A stretch of DNA of 64,000 nucleotides from Variovorax sp. J22P240 (GTDB lineage: Bacteria > Pseudomonadota > Gammaproteobacteria > Burkholderiales > Burkholderiaceae_C): positions 310,001-374,000 of the forward strand of contig NZ_JASZYR010000004.1 in the NCBI RefSeq assembly GCF_030316855.1, in the 5' to 3' direction. Shown piece by piece: positions 15,964 to 24,734 of the stretch (its first letter is position 1; every line of letters begins with the position of its first letter). The notes beneath the pieces were generated by a model. The model was not told where the DNA came from and ran no database searches. It saw only the letters and a list, made by a program, of their open reading frames with translations. Made by a program: the position numbers and the translations under genes.

Positions 15964-16725
15964 TCAGAGCTCGCTGGCTACGAACTGCCGAAGTTCGGCG
16001 GTTTGGGGTGACGACAGGATCTCCGGGCCGCCGCGCTCCCAGACCCTGCCTCGGTTCATGAAGAGGATCTGGTCCGCGACCTTGCGCGCGAACGCCATCT
16101 CGTGCGTGACCATCACCATGGTCATGCCGCCGGCGGCCAGGTCCTCGATGACGCGCAGGACTTCGCCGGTGAGTTCGGGGTCGAGCGCCGAGGTCACTTC
16201 GTCGAACAGCATGACCTTGGGCTGCATCGCCAGCGAGCGGGCGATCGCGACGCGCTGCTGCTGGCCGCCAGACAACTGCTCGGGATAGCTGGCTGCCTTG
16301 TCCGCGAGGCCGACCTTGGCGAGCACCTCGTGCGCGATGGCGCGCGCCTCGCTCTTGGAGACGCCCTTGGCCGAGCGCGGCGCGAGCGTGATGTTCTGTT
16401 CGATCGTCAGGTGCGGAAAGAGGTTGTAGCTCTGGAAAACGATGCCCACGTCGAGCCGCAGCGCCTTGAGGTCGATGTCCGGAGCGTCGACGCGATGGCC
16501 GCAGACGACGATCTCGCCGCTGTCGATGCGTTCGAGCCGGTCGATGCAGCGCAGCGCCGTGCTCTTGCCCGATCCGCTGCGGCCGATGATGGCCGTGACC
16601 TGTCCGCGGTCGACCTCGAAGCCGACGCCTTCGAGCACCTTGAGTGCGCCGAAGCTCTTGTGGACGTCGTGCAGGCGAACGACCGGCGCCGAAGCGCCAT
16701 CAGGGTTGCGTGAGGATGGGTTCAT
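15964..16725 (-). CDS. Polar-solute ABC transporter ATPase (GlnQ type)
   Basis: A 253-residue ATPase for the neighbouring two-permease importer. Walker A is GRSGSGKSTALR, the signature LSGGQQQRVAIARSL, and Walker B VMLFDEVTSALDPE, which is the GlnQ/HisP pattern. Its start lies within the 3' end of the permease gene (26 bases of overlap), showing tight co-translation. No regulatory C-terminal domain is present. It precedes the receptor gene by 36 bases. Confidence 0.9.
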   Translation of the reverse strand: MNPSSRNPDGASAPVVRLHDVHKSFGALKVLEGVGFEVDRGQVTAIIGRSGSGKSTALRCIDRLERIDSGEIVVCGHRVDAPDIDLKALRLDVGIVFQSYNLFPHLTIEQNITLAPRSAKGVSKSEARAIAHEVLAKVGLADKAASYPEQLSGGQQQRVAIARSLAMQPKVMLFDEVTSALDPELTGEVLRVIEDLAAGGMTMVMVTHEMAFARKVADQILFMNRGRVWERGGPEILSSPQTAELRQFVASEL

Positions 16726-17401
16726 GGGAAGACAGTGAAGTCGGCGCGGCCGAAGCGGAGCCCGCGCGACGCTCGAGCCGGCGGCTCCAGACCGACAGCG
16801 GATAGCACAGCGCGAAGTAGAGCGCCGCGATCACGAGGTACACGATGAAGGGCTCGAAGATCGAGTTGTTGATGATCTGCCCCGAGCGGGCGAGCTCGAC
16901 GAAGCCCACCACCGAGGCGAGCGAGGTGTTCTTGATGATCTGCACCATGAAGCCGACCGTGGGCGGCGTCGCCAGCCGCACGGCCTGCGGCAGCACGACC
17001 TTGACCATGCGCTGAGTCCGGCTCAGGGCGAGGCACTCGGCGGCTTCCCACTGCGGACGCGGCACCGCCTGGATCGCGGCACGCCAGATCTCGCCGAGGT
17101 AGGCCGACACGTAGATCGTCAGCGATGCGCCGGCCGCGGCCAGTGCCGACACCTTGATGCCCAGGGTCGGCAGGCCGAAGTAGGCGAGGAACATGATCAC
17201 CAGCAGGGGCGAGCCCTGCACGAGCTGCACCCACAGGCCCATCGTGACGCGCACCGACCGGTGCGGCGAGACCCGCGCCAGCGCGACGATGAAGGCGCAG
17301 ATGCCGCCGCCGACGAAGGCGATCAGGGAGAGGACCAGCGTCCACATCGCGCCCTGCAGCAGGAACCCGAAGTGATTGGCGTTGAAGGCGGTGGCGGTCA
17401 T
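16700..17401 (-). CDS. Polar-solute ABC transporter permease (HisM/GlnP type), second
   Basis: A 233-residue permease with five or so membrane segments and the ATPase-docking EAA loop EAAECLALSRTQRMVKVVLP. VQLVQGSPLLVIMFLAYFG is the conserved family block. The start ATG shares one base with the stop of the upstream permease (TGATG), which fixes it at 17401; the longer open frame upstream is antisense noise. It forms a heterodimer with the 17401-18081 product. Confidence 0.88.
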   Translation of the reverse strand: MTATAFNANHFGFLLQGAMWTLVLSLIAFVGGGICAFIVALARVSPHRSVRVTMGLWVQLVQGSPLLVIMFLAYFGLPTLGIKVSALAAAGASLTIYVSAYLGEIWRAAIQAVPRPQWEAAECLALSRTQRMVKVVLPQAVRLATPPTVGFMVQIIKNTSLASVVGFVELARSGQIINNSIFEPFIVYLVIAALYFALCYPLSVWSRRLERRAGSASAAPTSLSSHEPILTQP

Positions 17402-18081
17402 CACAGCGCGGTGCCCAGCCTGCGACGGCGCGGAAACAGCATCGCGCCCACGCCCCAGAAGCCGAGCCGCATGAGCAGGGACAACAGGATGTAGCCCGCG
17501 CCGATGATGACGAAGGTCTCCAGCGGCCGGTAGGTGTCGGACTGCACGTGGTTGGCGACTGCTGTGAGTTCCTCGACCGAGATCTGCGAGCAGATGGAGG
17601 AGGCGAGCATCAGCAGCACGAACTGGCTGGTCAGTGCCGGGTAGACGCGCTCCATGGCCGGCAGCAGCACGACATGCCAATAAACCTGGATGCGCGACAG
17701 GGCGAGGCACTCGGCGGCTTCGATCTGGCTGCGGTTCACCGAGTCGAAGCCGGCACGCATGATCTCAGTGGCGTAGGCGCCGGCATTGACCGCCAGCGCA
17801 ATGACCGCCACCGTGAACGCGGACAGCGACATGCCCAGGCTCGACAGACCGAAGTAGACGAGGAAGATCTGCACCAGCAGCGGCGTGTTGCGGATCAGTT
17901 CCACGTAGGCGCCGCAGATGCGCGCCACCGTGGCGTTGCGGCCCCTGCGGCCGACGGCGCACAGCGTGCCGATGGCGAAGCCGGCGAGCGTTGCGACCAG
18001 CGCCAGTTGAATGGTGAGCCAGGCGCCTTCGACGAACAGCGGCCAGCGCTCGAGGACGACCCCGAAGTCCAGGTTGCTCAC
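17401..18081 (-). CDS. Polar-solute ABC transporter permease (HisQ/GlnP type), first
   Basis: A 226-residue permease of the amino-acid class. YVELIRNTPLLVQIFLVYFG and the EAA loop EAAECLALSRIQVYWHVVLLP are diagnostic. The start overlaps the GntR regulator's stop by four bases, so regulator, permeases, ATPase, receptor, isomerase and kinase form one transcription unit. It is the partner of the 16700-17401 permease. Confidence 0.88.
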   Translation of the reverse strand: MSNLDFGVVLERWPLFVEGAWLTIQLALVATLAGFAIGTLCAVGRRGRNATVARICGAYVELIRNTPLLVQIFLVYFGLSSLGMSLSAFTVAVIALAVNAGAYATEIMRAGFDSVNRSQIEAAECLALSRIQVYWHVVLLPAMERVYPALTSQFVLLMLASSICSQISVEELTAVANHVQSDTYRPLETFVIIGAGYILLSLLMRLGFWGVGAMLFPRRRRLGTAL

Positions 18082-18857
18082 GCCGGTTCCTTGCGTGCAG
18101 GCGGGCGGCCGCGGGTTGCGGGCTCGGCTGCTGCATTGCGGCGGTATTCGTCGCCGATGCTGAAGTGCTTGCGCAGCACCTGGTCGGCGCGGTCCTCGTC
18201 ACGCGAGACCAGCGCCTGGAAGATGCGGGCGTGGTCCTCGACCAGATACTGCTTCACGGCGGGATCGCCGCCCACGACGTCGCGGCGCTCGTGATGCGAG
18301 CGCATCAGCAAAGTCGCCATCGCGGCGTAGAGCTGCATCAGCGTCTCGGACCGGCTGGCGCGCACCAGCGCCGTGTGGAATTCGTAGTCGGCGCGGCTGC
18401 CCTCGTCGGAGTCGTTGACGGTGGCCTCGATGTGGTCGACCGCTGCGGCAATGCGCTCGAGATCGGACGTCGTTGCATGCCGGCACGCCAGGCGGATGGC
18501 CTGCACTTCGATCGCGATGCGCGCCTGCATGACGTCGTCGACGATGTCCGCCTGCTGCGCCATCGAGAAGGCGAAGAAGTCGCCGAGCACCGATACGTCG
18601 GGCTTGCGCACCACCGTGCCGACGCGCTCGCGGATCTCGACCACGCCGAGCATCGCCAGCGCCCGCAGCGCCTCGCGCACGATGGGGCGGCTCACGCCCA
18701 GTTGCAGGGCCAGTTCGCGCTCGGGAATCAGGCGGTCGCCCGAGCGGATGCTTCCTTCGAGAAGCCGGTCCCGCAGGAAAGCGAACACCTTGGCGAACCC
18801 GGTTCCTTCGGATTCGGGCGTGCGCGTGATCAAGGGTTGTGGAGGCCTTGTTGTCAT
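18078..18857 (-). CDS. GntR-family transcriptional regulator (FadR/FCD type)
   Basis: A 259-residue regulator. The N-terminal winged helix has the GntR signature GDRLIPERELALQLGVSRP then VREALRALAMLGVVEIRERVG, and the C-terminal half is an all-helical FCD effector domain with metal-binding-type residues (DYEFHTALVRASRS). It heads the - strand operon with the importer, isomerase and kinase, and so probably controls them in response to the transported solute or its phosphate. No clear operator palindrome was found in the 73-base gap upstream. Confidence 0.88.
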   Translation of the reverse strand: MTTRPPQPLITRTPESEGTGFAKVFAFLRDRLLEGSIRSGDRLIPERELALQLGVSRPIVREALRALAMLGVVEIRERVGTVVRKPDVSVLGDFFAFSMAQQADIVDDVMQARIAIEVQAIRLACRHATTSDLERIAAAVDHIEATVNDSDEGSRADYEFHTALVRASRSETLMQLYAAMATLLMRSHHERRDVVGGDPAVKQYLVEDHARIFQALVSRDEDRADQVLRKHFSIGDEYRRNAAAEPATRGRPPARKEPA

Positions 18858-18930
18858 GCCGTGGTTTTACCAGTGGGCAAACCAGAAGGCATCGGGGAAT
18901 GTCCTCTAGGTGAGAACCCTTGGCAGGGGC

Positions 18931-19917
18931 CTACCAGCGCAAGGCGGTGGTGTGCACCGGCGCATCCCACAGGCGCTTGGCTTCGTCGTCCAGCGCGGTC
19001 ACCGTGAGCGAAGCACCGGCCATTTCCAGCGAGGTCGTGTAGTTGCCGACCAGCGTGCGCACCACCTCCAGCCCTTCTTCCGCGAGCCGCTGGCGCGCGT
19101 GGTGGTGCAGAAGATAAAGCTCCATCAGGGGCGTGCCGCCGAGTCCGTTGACCAGCAGCAGCACCTCGCGGCCTCGCGCGAGCGACAGGTCTTTGAGGAT
19201 CGGGTCGAGCAGCAGGTCGACGATGCCCGCCGCCGGCGCGAAAGGCATGCGCTGCCGGCCCGGCTCGCCGTGGATGCCCACGCCCAGCTCCATTTCCTGC
19301 TCGCCGATCTCGAAGGTCGCCACGCCCGATGCCGGCACGATGCAGCTGTTGAACGCCACGCCCATCGATGCCGTGCCGCCGTTGATGCGGTCGCCCAGCG
19401 CCTTGCAGTCGAACAGGTCTGCGCCGGCCTCGGCCGCGGCGCCCACCATCTTCTCGACGATCATCGTGCCCGCCACGCCGCGGCGGCCGCTCGCGTGCAT
19501 CGAATGCTCGATGGCGACGTCGTCGTCGACCACCACCATCAGGTGATCGAGGTCGACCAGCATGTCGCTCGCCATCTGGAAGTTGAGGCGGTCGCCGGCG
19601 TAGTTCTTGACGATGAAGAGCACGCCGCGTCCGGCGTTCACGCTGTGCGCCGCGGCCAGCCACTGGTCGGGCGTGGGCGATGTGAACACTTGCCCCGGGC
19701 AGGCCGCGTCGAGCATGCCGAGACCCACGTAGCCCGTGTGCAGCGGCTCATGGCCCGAGCCACCGCCGGACACGACGGCGACCGCGTCGCGCTTGGGCAC
19801 GCGCCGCGCGACGAAGGTCGGGTCGAACTCGACGCGCAGCAGATCCGCATGCGCCGAAGCCAGGCCCGACAGGCTTTCGACGATGGCATCGTCGACGTAG
19901 TTGATGAATTTCTTCAT
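18931..19917 (-). CDS. dhaK: DhaK-type kinase subunit, paralogue 1
   Basis: A 328-residue DhaK-domain protein, the ketose-binding half of a dihydroxyacetone-kinase-type enzyme. It has VVSGGGSGHEPLHTGYVG, the phosphate-loop region FTSPTPDQWLAA, and ELGVGIHGEPG with the histidine that forms a hemiaminal with the substrate. The C-terminus WDAPVHTTALRW is nearly the same as that of the second DhaK at 27473. No DhaL lies beside it and no DhaM/PTS gene is in the window, so it would need the DhaL at 26844. Dihydroxyacetone, erythrulose and similar short ketoses are possible substrates. Confidence 0.85.
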   Translation of the reverse strand: MKKFINYVDDAIVESLSGLASAHADLLRVEFDPTFVARRVPKRDAVAVVSGGGSGHEPLHTGYVGLGMLDAACPGQVFTSPTPDQWLAAAHSVNAGRGVLFIVKNYAGDRLNFQMASDMLVDLDHLMVVVDDDVAIEHSMHASGRRGVAGTMIVEKMVGAAAEAGADLFDCKALGDRINGGTASMGVAFNSCIVPASGVATFEIGEQEMELGVGIHGEPGRQRMPFAPAAGIVDLLLDPILKDLSLARGREVLLLVNGLGGTPLMELYLLHHHARQRLAEEGLEVVRTLVGNYTTSLEMAGASLTVTALDDEAKRLWDAPVHTTALRW

Positions 19918-19981
19918 CGTGGTGTGTCCTCGAAGGAAGCTCGGTCAGGGAAGGGCATCGTGAGGCCGTGGGACGCGGCTG

Positions 19982-21013
19982 TCATGCGAGGTTTTCCGCA
20001 GTCAGGATGTCGACCCGCGGGTTGCTGACCGCCAGTGCCCCGCGCACGCCTTCGCACAGGGCGCGCAGCACGCGCGCGGCGGTGGTGACCGCGTAGTGCA
20101 CGTCCTGGTGCAGCACGAAGCTCAGCGCGCCGGAGATCAGCATCGAGCGGTGCACATCCAGAAGGTCATGGGCCACCATGCCGAGCGAGGCGTCGTAGCC
20201 GTGTTCGGCCAGCGCGCGGTGCACGCCGTGGCTGCCGGGGCCGACGTTATAGACCGCCGTGAGGCGGCCACCCGTCGCTTGCGGATCGAGCGCCTCGCGC
20301 GCGCGCCGGTAGGCCTCGTCTTCCGATTCAGGCATGTCGTCCACGCGCAGCAGCTTCGCGCCCGCGAAGCGCTCCTCCAGCACCTGTGCGAAGCCGATGC
20401 CGCGGTCGATCTCGGCCGCATAGCGCGTGGCAGGCGAAAGCAGCGCGCAATGGCCCTGGCCGGCGGGCGCCTCGCGTCCCAGCAGCAGGCCGGCGGTGCG
20501 GCCGGCGGCGCGGTTGTCGGCGCCGATGAAGGTCTCGCGCATGGAGCCCGCGACATCGGAGAACAGCGTGACGACGTGCACGCCGGAGCGCACGAGTTCA
20601 TTGACGGCGAGCTTCACCGCGGGTGTGTCCGGGGCGAGGAGTGCGACGCCGTCCATGTCCGACAGGCGCGCCAACTCGTCGGCGAACGCGGTGGGCTCGG
20701 TGGCGGACAGGCGGCGTGTGACCTCGGTGATGTGCTGGTGGCGGAAGTCGCCCGCTGCTTGCGCGATGACGCGGTCCACGAGGTCGAAGAAGCCGCGCCG
20801 TGCGGAGGGCAGCACGAAAGCGAAGCGGTAGCTGTCGGTAGAGCGCGGCCTGCCGCGCATCGGCGCGGCGGCGCCCAGGCCTTTCATCGCCTCGCGCACG
20901 CGCTGCACGGTGGCGGGATTGACGCCGGGGCGGTTGTTCAGCACGCGGTCGACGGTGGCGGTGCTGACGCCGGCTGTCTCGGCGATCTGGGTGATGGTGA
21001 CGGAAGTAGCCAA
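19982..21013 (-). CDS. LacI-family transcriptional regulator
   Basis: A LacI-type repressor: helix-turn-helix ITQIAETAGVSTATVDRVLN at the N-terminus, then a periplasmic-binding-protein-like sugar domain. The open frame reaches an ATG at 21067, but that would add 18 residues before the helix-turn-helix and put an inverted-repeat arm inside the gene. I prefer TTG 21013, which gives 343 residues with the DNA-binding domain at the very start as is normal; GAGG lies 12 bases upstream. It is divergent from the sugar transporter operon at 21292 and precedes dhaK paralogue 1 by 64 bases, and probably represses both directions. The start remains uncertain. Confidence 0.82.
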   Translation of the reverse strand: MATSVTITQIAETAGVSTATVDRVLNNRPGVNPATVQRVREAMKGLGAAAPMRGRPRSTDSYRFAFVLPSARRGFFDLVDRVIAQAAGDFRHQHITEVTRRLSATEPTAFADELARLSDMDGVALLAPDTPAVKLAVNELVRSGVHVVTLFSDVAGSMRETFIGADNRAAGRTAGLLLGREAPAGQGHCALLSPATRYAAEIDRGIGFAQVLEERFAGAKLLRVDDMPESEDEAYRRAREALDPQATGGRLTAVYNVGPGSHGVHRALAEHGYDASLGMVAHDLLDVHRSMLISGALSFVLHQDVHYAVTTAARVLRALCEGVRGALAVSNPRVDILTAENLA

Positions 21014-21029
21014 ACCTGAAAATAGCCTC

Positions 21030-21149
21030 AATAAATCAATCAGCAGTGTCGTCGAAGTCTGCCGCATCGCCTCCCCGGGCTATCCCGGACCGGCGAAGAA
21101 TCGCATCACCCACGGTTGATGTCCTAGGGTTTGCATTGATTGATTTATT
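21030..21149. promoter_or_regulatory. Divergent control region with a 13-bp inverted repeat
   Basis: The space between the LacI regulator and the transporter operon (21068-21291, or from 21014 with the TTG start) is unusually AT-rich in two patches. AATAAATCAATCA at 21030-21042 is the exact reverse complement of TGATTGATTTATT at 21137-21149. The centres are 107 bases apart, about ten helical turns, a spacing suited to repression by looping. The right arm is also flanked by GCATT and AATGC (21133-21155). A weak + strand promoter TTGATT (21136)-18-TTTATT (21160) overlaps the right arm. The rest of the gap shows nothing else. Confidence 0.55.
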
Positions 21150-21291
21150 TAATGCTCTTTTTATTCTTCCATCAAGCCGAACCGCTGTCGCCGAGGGGCG
21201 GAGCGGGCGTAGGCCGGTAGGGCGCCTGACCGACGAATGGCGCATCCCTCTTCGCGGCGCGAGCCGCCTGTCCTCACACAGGAGATGAGCA

Positions 21292-22629
21292 ATGAAGTGG
21301 TTGAACAAGCGATCGACTGTCGGCACTGCGCTCGTCGCGGCGCTGGCCCTGGCTTCGGGTGCGGCGCAGGCCCAGGCCAAGCAACTCACGCTGTGCTGGG
21401 CGGCCTGGGATCCGGCCAACGCGTTGGTCGAGCTCTCGAAGGACTTCACCGCCCAGACCGGCGTGCAGATGAAATACGAGTTCGTTCCCTGGCCCAACTT
21501 CGCGCAGCGCATGCTCAACGAGCTCAACTCCAAGGGCAAGCTCTGCGACCTGCTGATCGGCGACAGCCAGTGGATCGGTTCGGCCGCGACCGAGGGCCAC
21601 TACATCCAGCTCAACGAGTTCTTCGACAAGAACGGGATCAAGATGAGCGACTTCATGCCGGCCACCGTCGAGGGCTATTCGACTTGGCCCAAGGGCACGA
21701 AGAACTACTGGGCGCTGCCCGCGATGGGCGATGCGGTGGCCTTCACGTACCGCAAGGACTGGTTTGCCAAGCCGGAGCTGCAGGCCGAGTTCAAGGCCAA
21801 GTACAACCGCGAGCTTGCGCCGCCGACCACCTGGGACGAACTGAAGCAGATCGGCCAGTTCTTCCAGAACCGCACCATCGACGGCAAGAAGGTCTACGGC
21901 GCCGCCATTTACACCGAGCGCGGGTCCGAAGGCATCACCATGGGCGTGACGAACACCATGTACGCCTACGGCATGCAGTACGACAACCCCAAGAAGCCGT
22001 ATGACATGAAGGGCTACATCAATGGACCGGAGGCCGTGGCCGGACTCAAGTTCTACAAGGAACTCTTCGACTGCTGCACGCCACCCGGGCATTCCAACGC
22101 CTACATGACCGAGGACCTCGATTCCTACAAGTCGGGCCAGGTCGCGATGCAGATGAACTTCATCGCCTTCTTCCCCGGCATCGCGAAGGACCCGAACGTG
22201 GGCGGCGACAAGACCGGCTTCTTCACCATGCCCAAGGCCAAGATCGCCGCGGCGCAGTTGGGCGGGCAGGGCATCTCGGTCGTGAAGTACTCGGACAAGA
22301 AGGACCTGGCGCTCGACTACATCAAGTGGTTCGCGCAGCCTGCGGTTCAGCAGAAGTGGTGGGATGCGGGCGGCTTCTCGTGCCACAACGCGGTGCTCTC
22401 CAAGCCTGGATTCGACAAGAGCACTTCGTACGCGCCGGTGTTCCTCGACTCGATGAAGATCGTCAAGGACTTCTGGCAGGAGCCGACCTACGCGCAACTG
22501 CTGCTCGCGATGCAGAAGCGGACGCATGACTATGTGGTCGCAGGCAAGGGCACGCCGCAGGAAGCACTCGACGGCCTGCTCAAGGACTGGACCGAGGTGT
22601 TCAAGGAAGACGGAAAGATCAAGCCTTGA
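21292..22629 (+). CDS. Sugar/polyol ABC transporter substrate-binding protein (CUT1 type)
   Basis: A 445-residue periplasmic receptor with a signal peptide ending near AAQAQAKQ. The mature part matches the extracellular solute-binding family 1 pattern: DFTAQTGVQMKYEFVPWPNF, CDLLIGDSQWIG, YRKDWFAKPELQAEF and PTTWDELKQIG. ATG 21292 has AGGAG eight bases upstream. Several cysteines (FDCCTPPG) are unusual for this family. It leads a tightly overlapped operon of permeases, two ATPases, DhaL and DhaK, so the ligand is probably a polyol or ketose that ends as a DhaK substrate. Confidence 0.88.
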   Translation: MKWLNKRSTVGTALVAALALASGAAQAQAKQLTLCWAAWDPANALVELSKDFTAQTGVQMKYEFVPWPNFAQRMLNELNSKGKLCDLLIGDSQWIGSAATEGHYIQLNEFFDKNGIKMSDFMPATVEGYSTWPKGTKNYWALPAMGDAVAFTYRKDWFAKPELQAEFKAKYNRELAPPTTWDELKQIGQFFQNRTIDGKKVYGAAIYTERGSEGITMGVTNTMYAYGMQYDNPKKPYDMKGYINGPEAVAGLKFYKELFDCCTPPGHSNAYMTEDLDSYKSGQVAMQMNFIAFFPGIAKDPNVGGDKTGFFTMPKAKIAAAQLGGQGISVVKYSDKKDLALDYIKWFAQPAVQQKWWDAGGFSCHNAVLSKPGFDKSTSYAPVFLDSMKIVKDFWQEPTYAQLLLAMQKRTHDYVVAGKGTPQEALDGLLKDWTEVFKEDGKIKP

Positions 22630-22645
22630 CACTCGGCGCCGTCTC

Positions 22646-23605
22646 ATGGCCTTCGTCCACATTGACAATACCGTGATACGCGGTGCGGAGAGCAAGAGCC
22701 GCCGGCTCCCCGGCCAGGGCCTCTCCGACCGCGCGCTGGCATGGCTCTTCGTCGGCCCGACGATCCTGCTGCTGCTGGCGTTCAACATCTTTCCGCTGAT
22801 CTGGACGATCTGGCTGTCGTTCACCAACTTCCGCGCCAACCGGCCGGGCGCGGACGTGCTATGGGTCGGCATCAGCAACTACTCGCGGGTGCTCAACGAC
22901 GAATCGATCTGGGAGAACATGCGCGCCACTGCGCACTTCCTCACCTGCTCGATCACGCTGCAGCTGCTGCTGGGCTTCGGCCTGGCGCTGATGCTCAACA
23001 GGCGCTTTCGCACGCACAGCTTCTGGAGCACCGCGATCCTGCTGCCGATGATGCTGGCGCCGGCCGTGGTCGGCACCTTCTGGAAATACTTCTTCGAGCC
23101 GCAGTACGGCATCTTCAACTACATCGTCAACTTCTTCCGCGCGCCCCTGGGGCTGGCGGGGAGCTTCACGATGCTGGGCGACACGACGCTCTCGCCCTGG
23201 GCCATCGTGCTGGTCGACACCTGGATGTGGACGCCCTACGTGATGCTGTTGCTGCTGGCCGGCCTGCGCTCGATCCCGCCTTATCTCTACGAGGCGGCCG
23301 AGATCGACCGCGCGAGCGAATGGACCAAGTTCTGGCGCATCACGCTGCCGATGGTGATGCCCTTCATCGTCCTGGCGGTGCTGTTCCGCGTGATCGAGAA
23401 CTTCAAGATGTTCGACCTCGTGGACCAGCTCACCAACGGCGGGCCGGGCTCGGTCACCGAACTGGCGTCGATCAAGCTCAAGCGCGAGGCCTTCGAGAAG
23501 TGGCGCACGGGCTACAGCTCGGCGCTGGCGATCATCCTCTTCGTGTCGATTTACGGGCTCTCGCTCGTGACGGTGCGATTCCTCGACCGGGTGAAGCAGA
23601 GATGA
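22646..23605 (+). CDS. Sugar/polyol ABC transporter permease (MalF/UgpA type)
   Basis: A 319-residue permease with six membrane segments. Features are LAWLFVGPTILLLLAFNIFP at the start of the first segment, WTIWLSFTNFR, and the EAA loop YEAAEIDRASEWTKFWRITLP. The start is ATG 22646; the longer frame overlaps the receptor gene. It ends in a four-base ATGA overlap with the next permease, with which it should form a heterodimer. Confidence 0.9.
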   Translation: MAFVHIDNTVIRGAESKSRRLPGQGLSDRALAWLFVGPTILLLLAFNIFPLIWTIWLSFTNFRANRPGADVLWVGISNYSRVLNDESIWENMRATAHFLTCSITLQLLLGFGLALMLNRRFRTHSFWSTAILLPMMLAPAVVGTFWKYFFEPQYGIFNYIVNFFRAPLGLAGSFTMLGDTTLSPWAIVLVDTWMWTPYVMLLLLAGLRSIPPYLYEAAEIDRASEWTKFWRITLPMVMPFIVLAVLFRVIENFKMFDLVDQLTNGGPGSVTELASIKLKREAFEKWRTGYSSALAIILFVSIYGLSLVTVRFLDRVKQR

Positions 23606-24549
23606 AAAGTACCGTTCACTCGCCGCTCGATCCGACGTCGCGCGCGAAGACCTTTGCGGGCTTTGTCGTAGTCGCCTATGCGCTGATCTCCCTGATCCCG
23701 CTGGTGTGGATCCTCATGACCAGCTTCCGCACGCCGCAGGATTCGATCGCCTATCCGCCCCGGGTCATCACGCAGCCTTCCCTGATCGGATACGTCAACC
23801 TCTTCACCACGCGCTCGCGCGTCAGTTCGCAGGAGCTTGCGGCTCTGCCGCCGCCCGCCACGTGGTACGAAGGGCTGGTGCGCGAGCAGCAGATGATCCT
23901 CGCCGGTCCGTCGCGCTTCTCGGACCGCTACCTCAACTCGGTGCTGATCGGCTTCGGCTCGACCCTGCTCTCGGTCGTGCTGGGCACGCTGGCAGCCTAT
24001 GCCTTCTCGCGCTTCAGGGTGCCGGGCAAGGACGACCTGCTGTTCTTCATCCTCTCGACGCGGATGATGCCGCCCATCGCGGTGGCGATACCGATCTACC
24101 TGATGTACCGCGCGGTCGGGTTCTCCGACACGCACCTCGGCCTGATCCTGCTCTACACGGTGGTGAATCTCTCGCTCGCGGTGTGGCTGCTCAAGGGCTT
24201 CATGGACGAAATTCCGCGCGAGTACGAAGAGGCCGCGATGGTCGACGGCTACACGCGCTTCCAGGCCTTCATCAAGGTGGTGCTGCCGCAGGCGGCCACG
24301 GGCATCGCGACGACCGCCATCTTCTGCCTGATCTTCGCGTGGAACGAATACGCCTTCGCGCTGCTGCTCACCAGCGGCACGGCCCAAACCTCTCCGCCTT
24401 TCATCCCGACCATCATCGGCGAGGGTGGGCTCGACTGGCCGGCGATGGCGGCGGGCACCACGCTGTTCCTGCTGCCGGTGCTGGTATTCACCATCCTGCT
24501 GCGCAAGCACCTGCTGCGCGGCATCACCTTCGGAGCGATTCGCAAATGA
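23602..24549 (+). CDS. Sugar/polyol ABC transporter permease (MalG/UgpE type)
   Basis: A 315-residue permease. The first segment AYALISLIPLVWILMTSFRT, the EAA loop EYEEAAMVDGYTRFQAFIKV and FAWNEYAFALLLTSG are typical of MalG-like subunits. A periplasmic insertion after the first segment (about residues 65-105, with SRVSSQELAALPPPATWYEG) is longer than usual. ATGA overlaps join it to both neighbours. Confidence 0.9.
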   Translation: MKSTVHSPLDPTSRAKTFAGFVVVAYALISLIPLVWILMTSFRTPQDSIAYPPRVITQPSLIGYVNLFTTRSRVSSQELAALPPPATWYEGLVREQQMILAGPSRFSDRYLNSVLIGFGSTLLSVVLGTLAAYAFSRFRVPGKDDLLFFILSTRMMPPIAVAIPIYLMYRAVGFSDTHLGLILLYTVVNLSLAVWLLKGFMDEIPREYEEAAMVDGYTRFQAFIKVVLPQAATGIATTAIFCLIFAWNEYAFALLLTSGTAQTSPPFIPTIIGEGGLDWPAMAAGTTLFLLPVLVFTILLRKHLLRGITFGAIRK

Positions 24550-24725
24550 AAGCGTCGACAAGAAGCTGGCTGCGCCGCTCCCGCTGGGAGCCGGCCAGCA
24601 TGGTGCTCATCGGACTCGGCCTGGTCATGCTGATGCAACCTTGGTCATTGGATATCTACAGCTACTCATTCGCGGTGCTGCTCGCGGGCGTGGCGGGCTA
24701 TACCGTCGCGGGCAAGCTGCCCTGA
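24546..24725 (+). CDS. 59-residue membrane protein within the ABC transporter operon
   Basis: This short gene starts in a four-base overlap with the upstream permease and stops nine bases before the first ATPase, so it is translated as part of the operon. It has a basic N-terminus (STRSWLRRSRWEP) and two hydrophobic stretches, MVLIGLGLVMLMQPW and YSFAVLLAGVAGYTV, probably a hairpin in the inner membrane with both ends inside. A small membrane protein of unknown role (GlpU) occurs in the rhizobial glycerol transporter, which also has two ATPase genes. I cannot say whether this protein belongs to the same family. No function is assigned. Confidence 0.7.
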   Translation: MKASTRSWLRRSRWEPASMVLIGLGLVMLMQPWSLDIYSYSFAVLLAGVAGYTVAGKLP

Positions 24726-24734
24726 GAGAACAGC

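Noticed and set aside
20985-21067. Longer N-terminus of the LacI-type regulator from an ATG at 21067
   Set aside because: It would place 18 residues before the helix-turn-helix and include one arm of the inverted repeat; the TTG at 21013 fits the family better. The longer start is not fully excluded.
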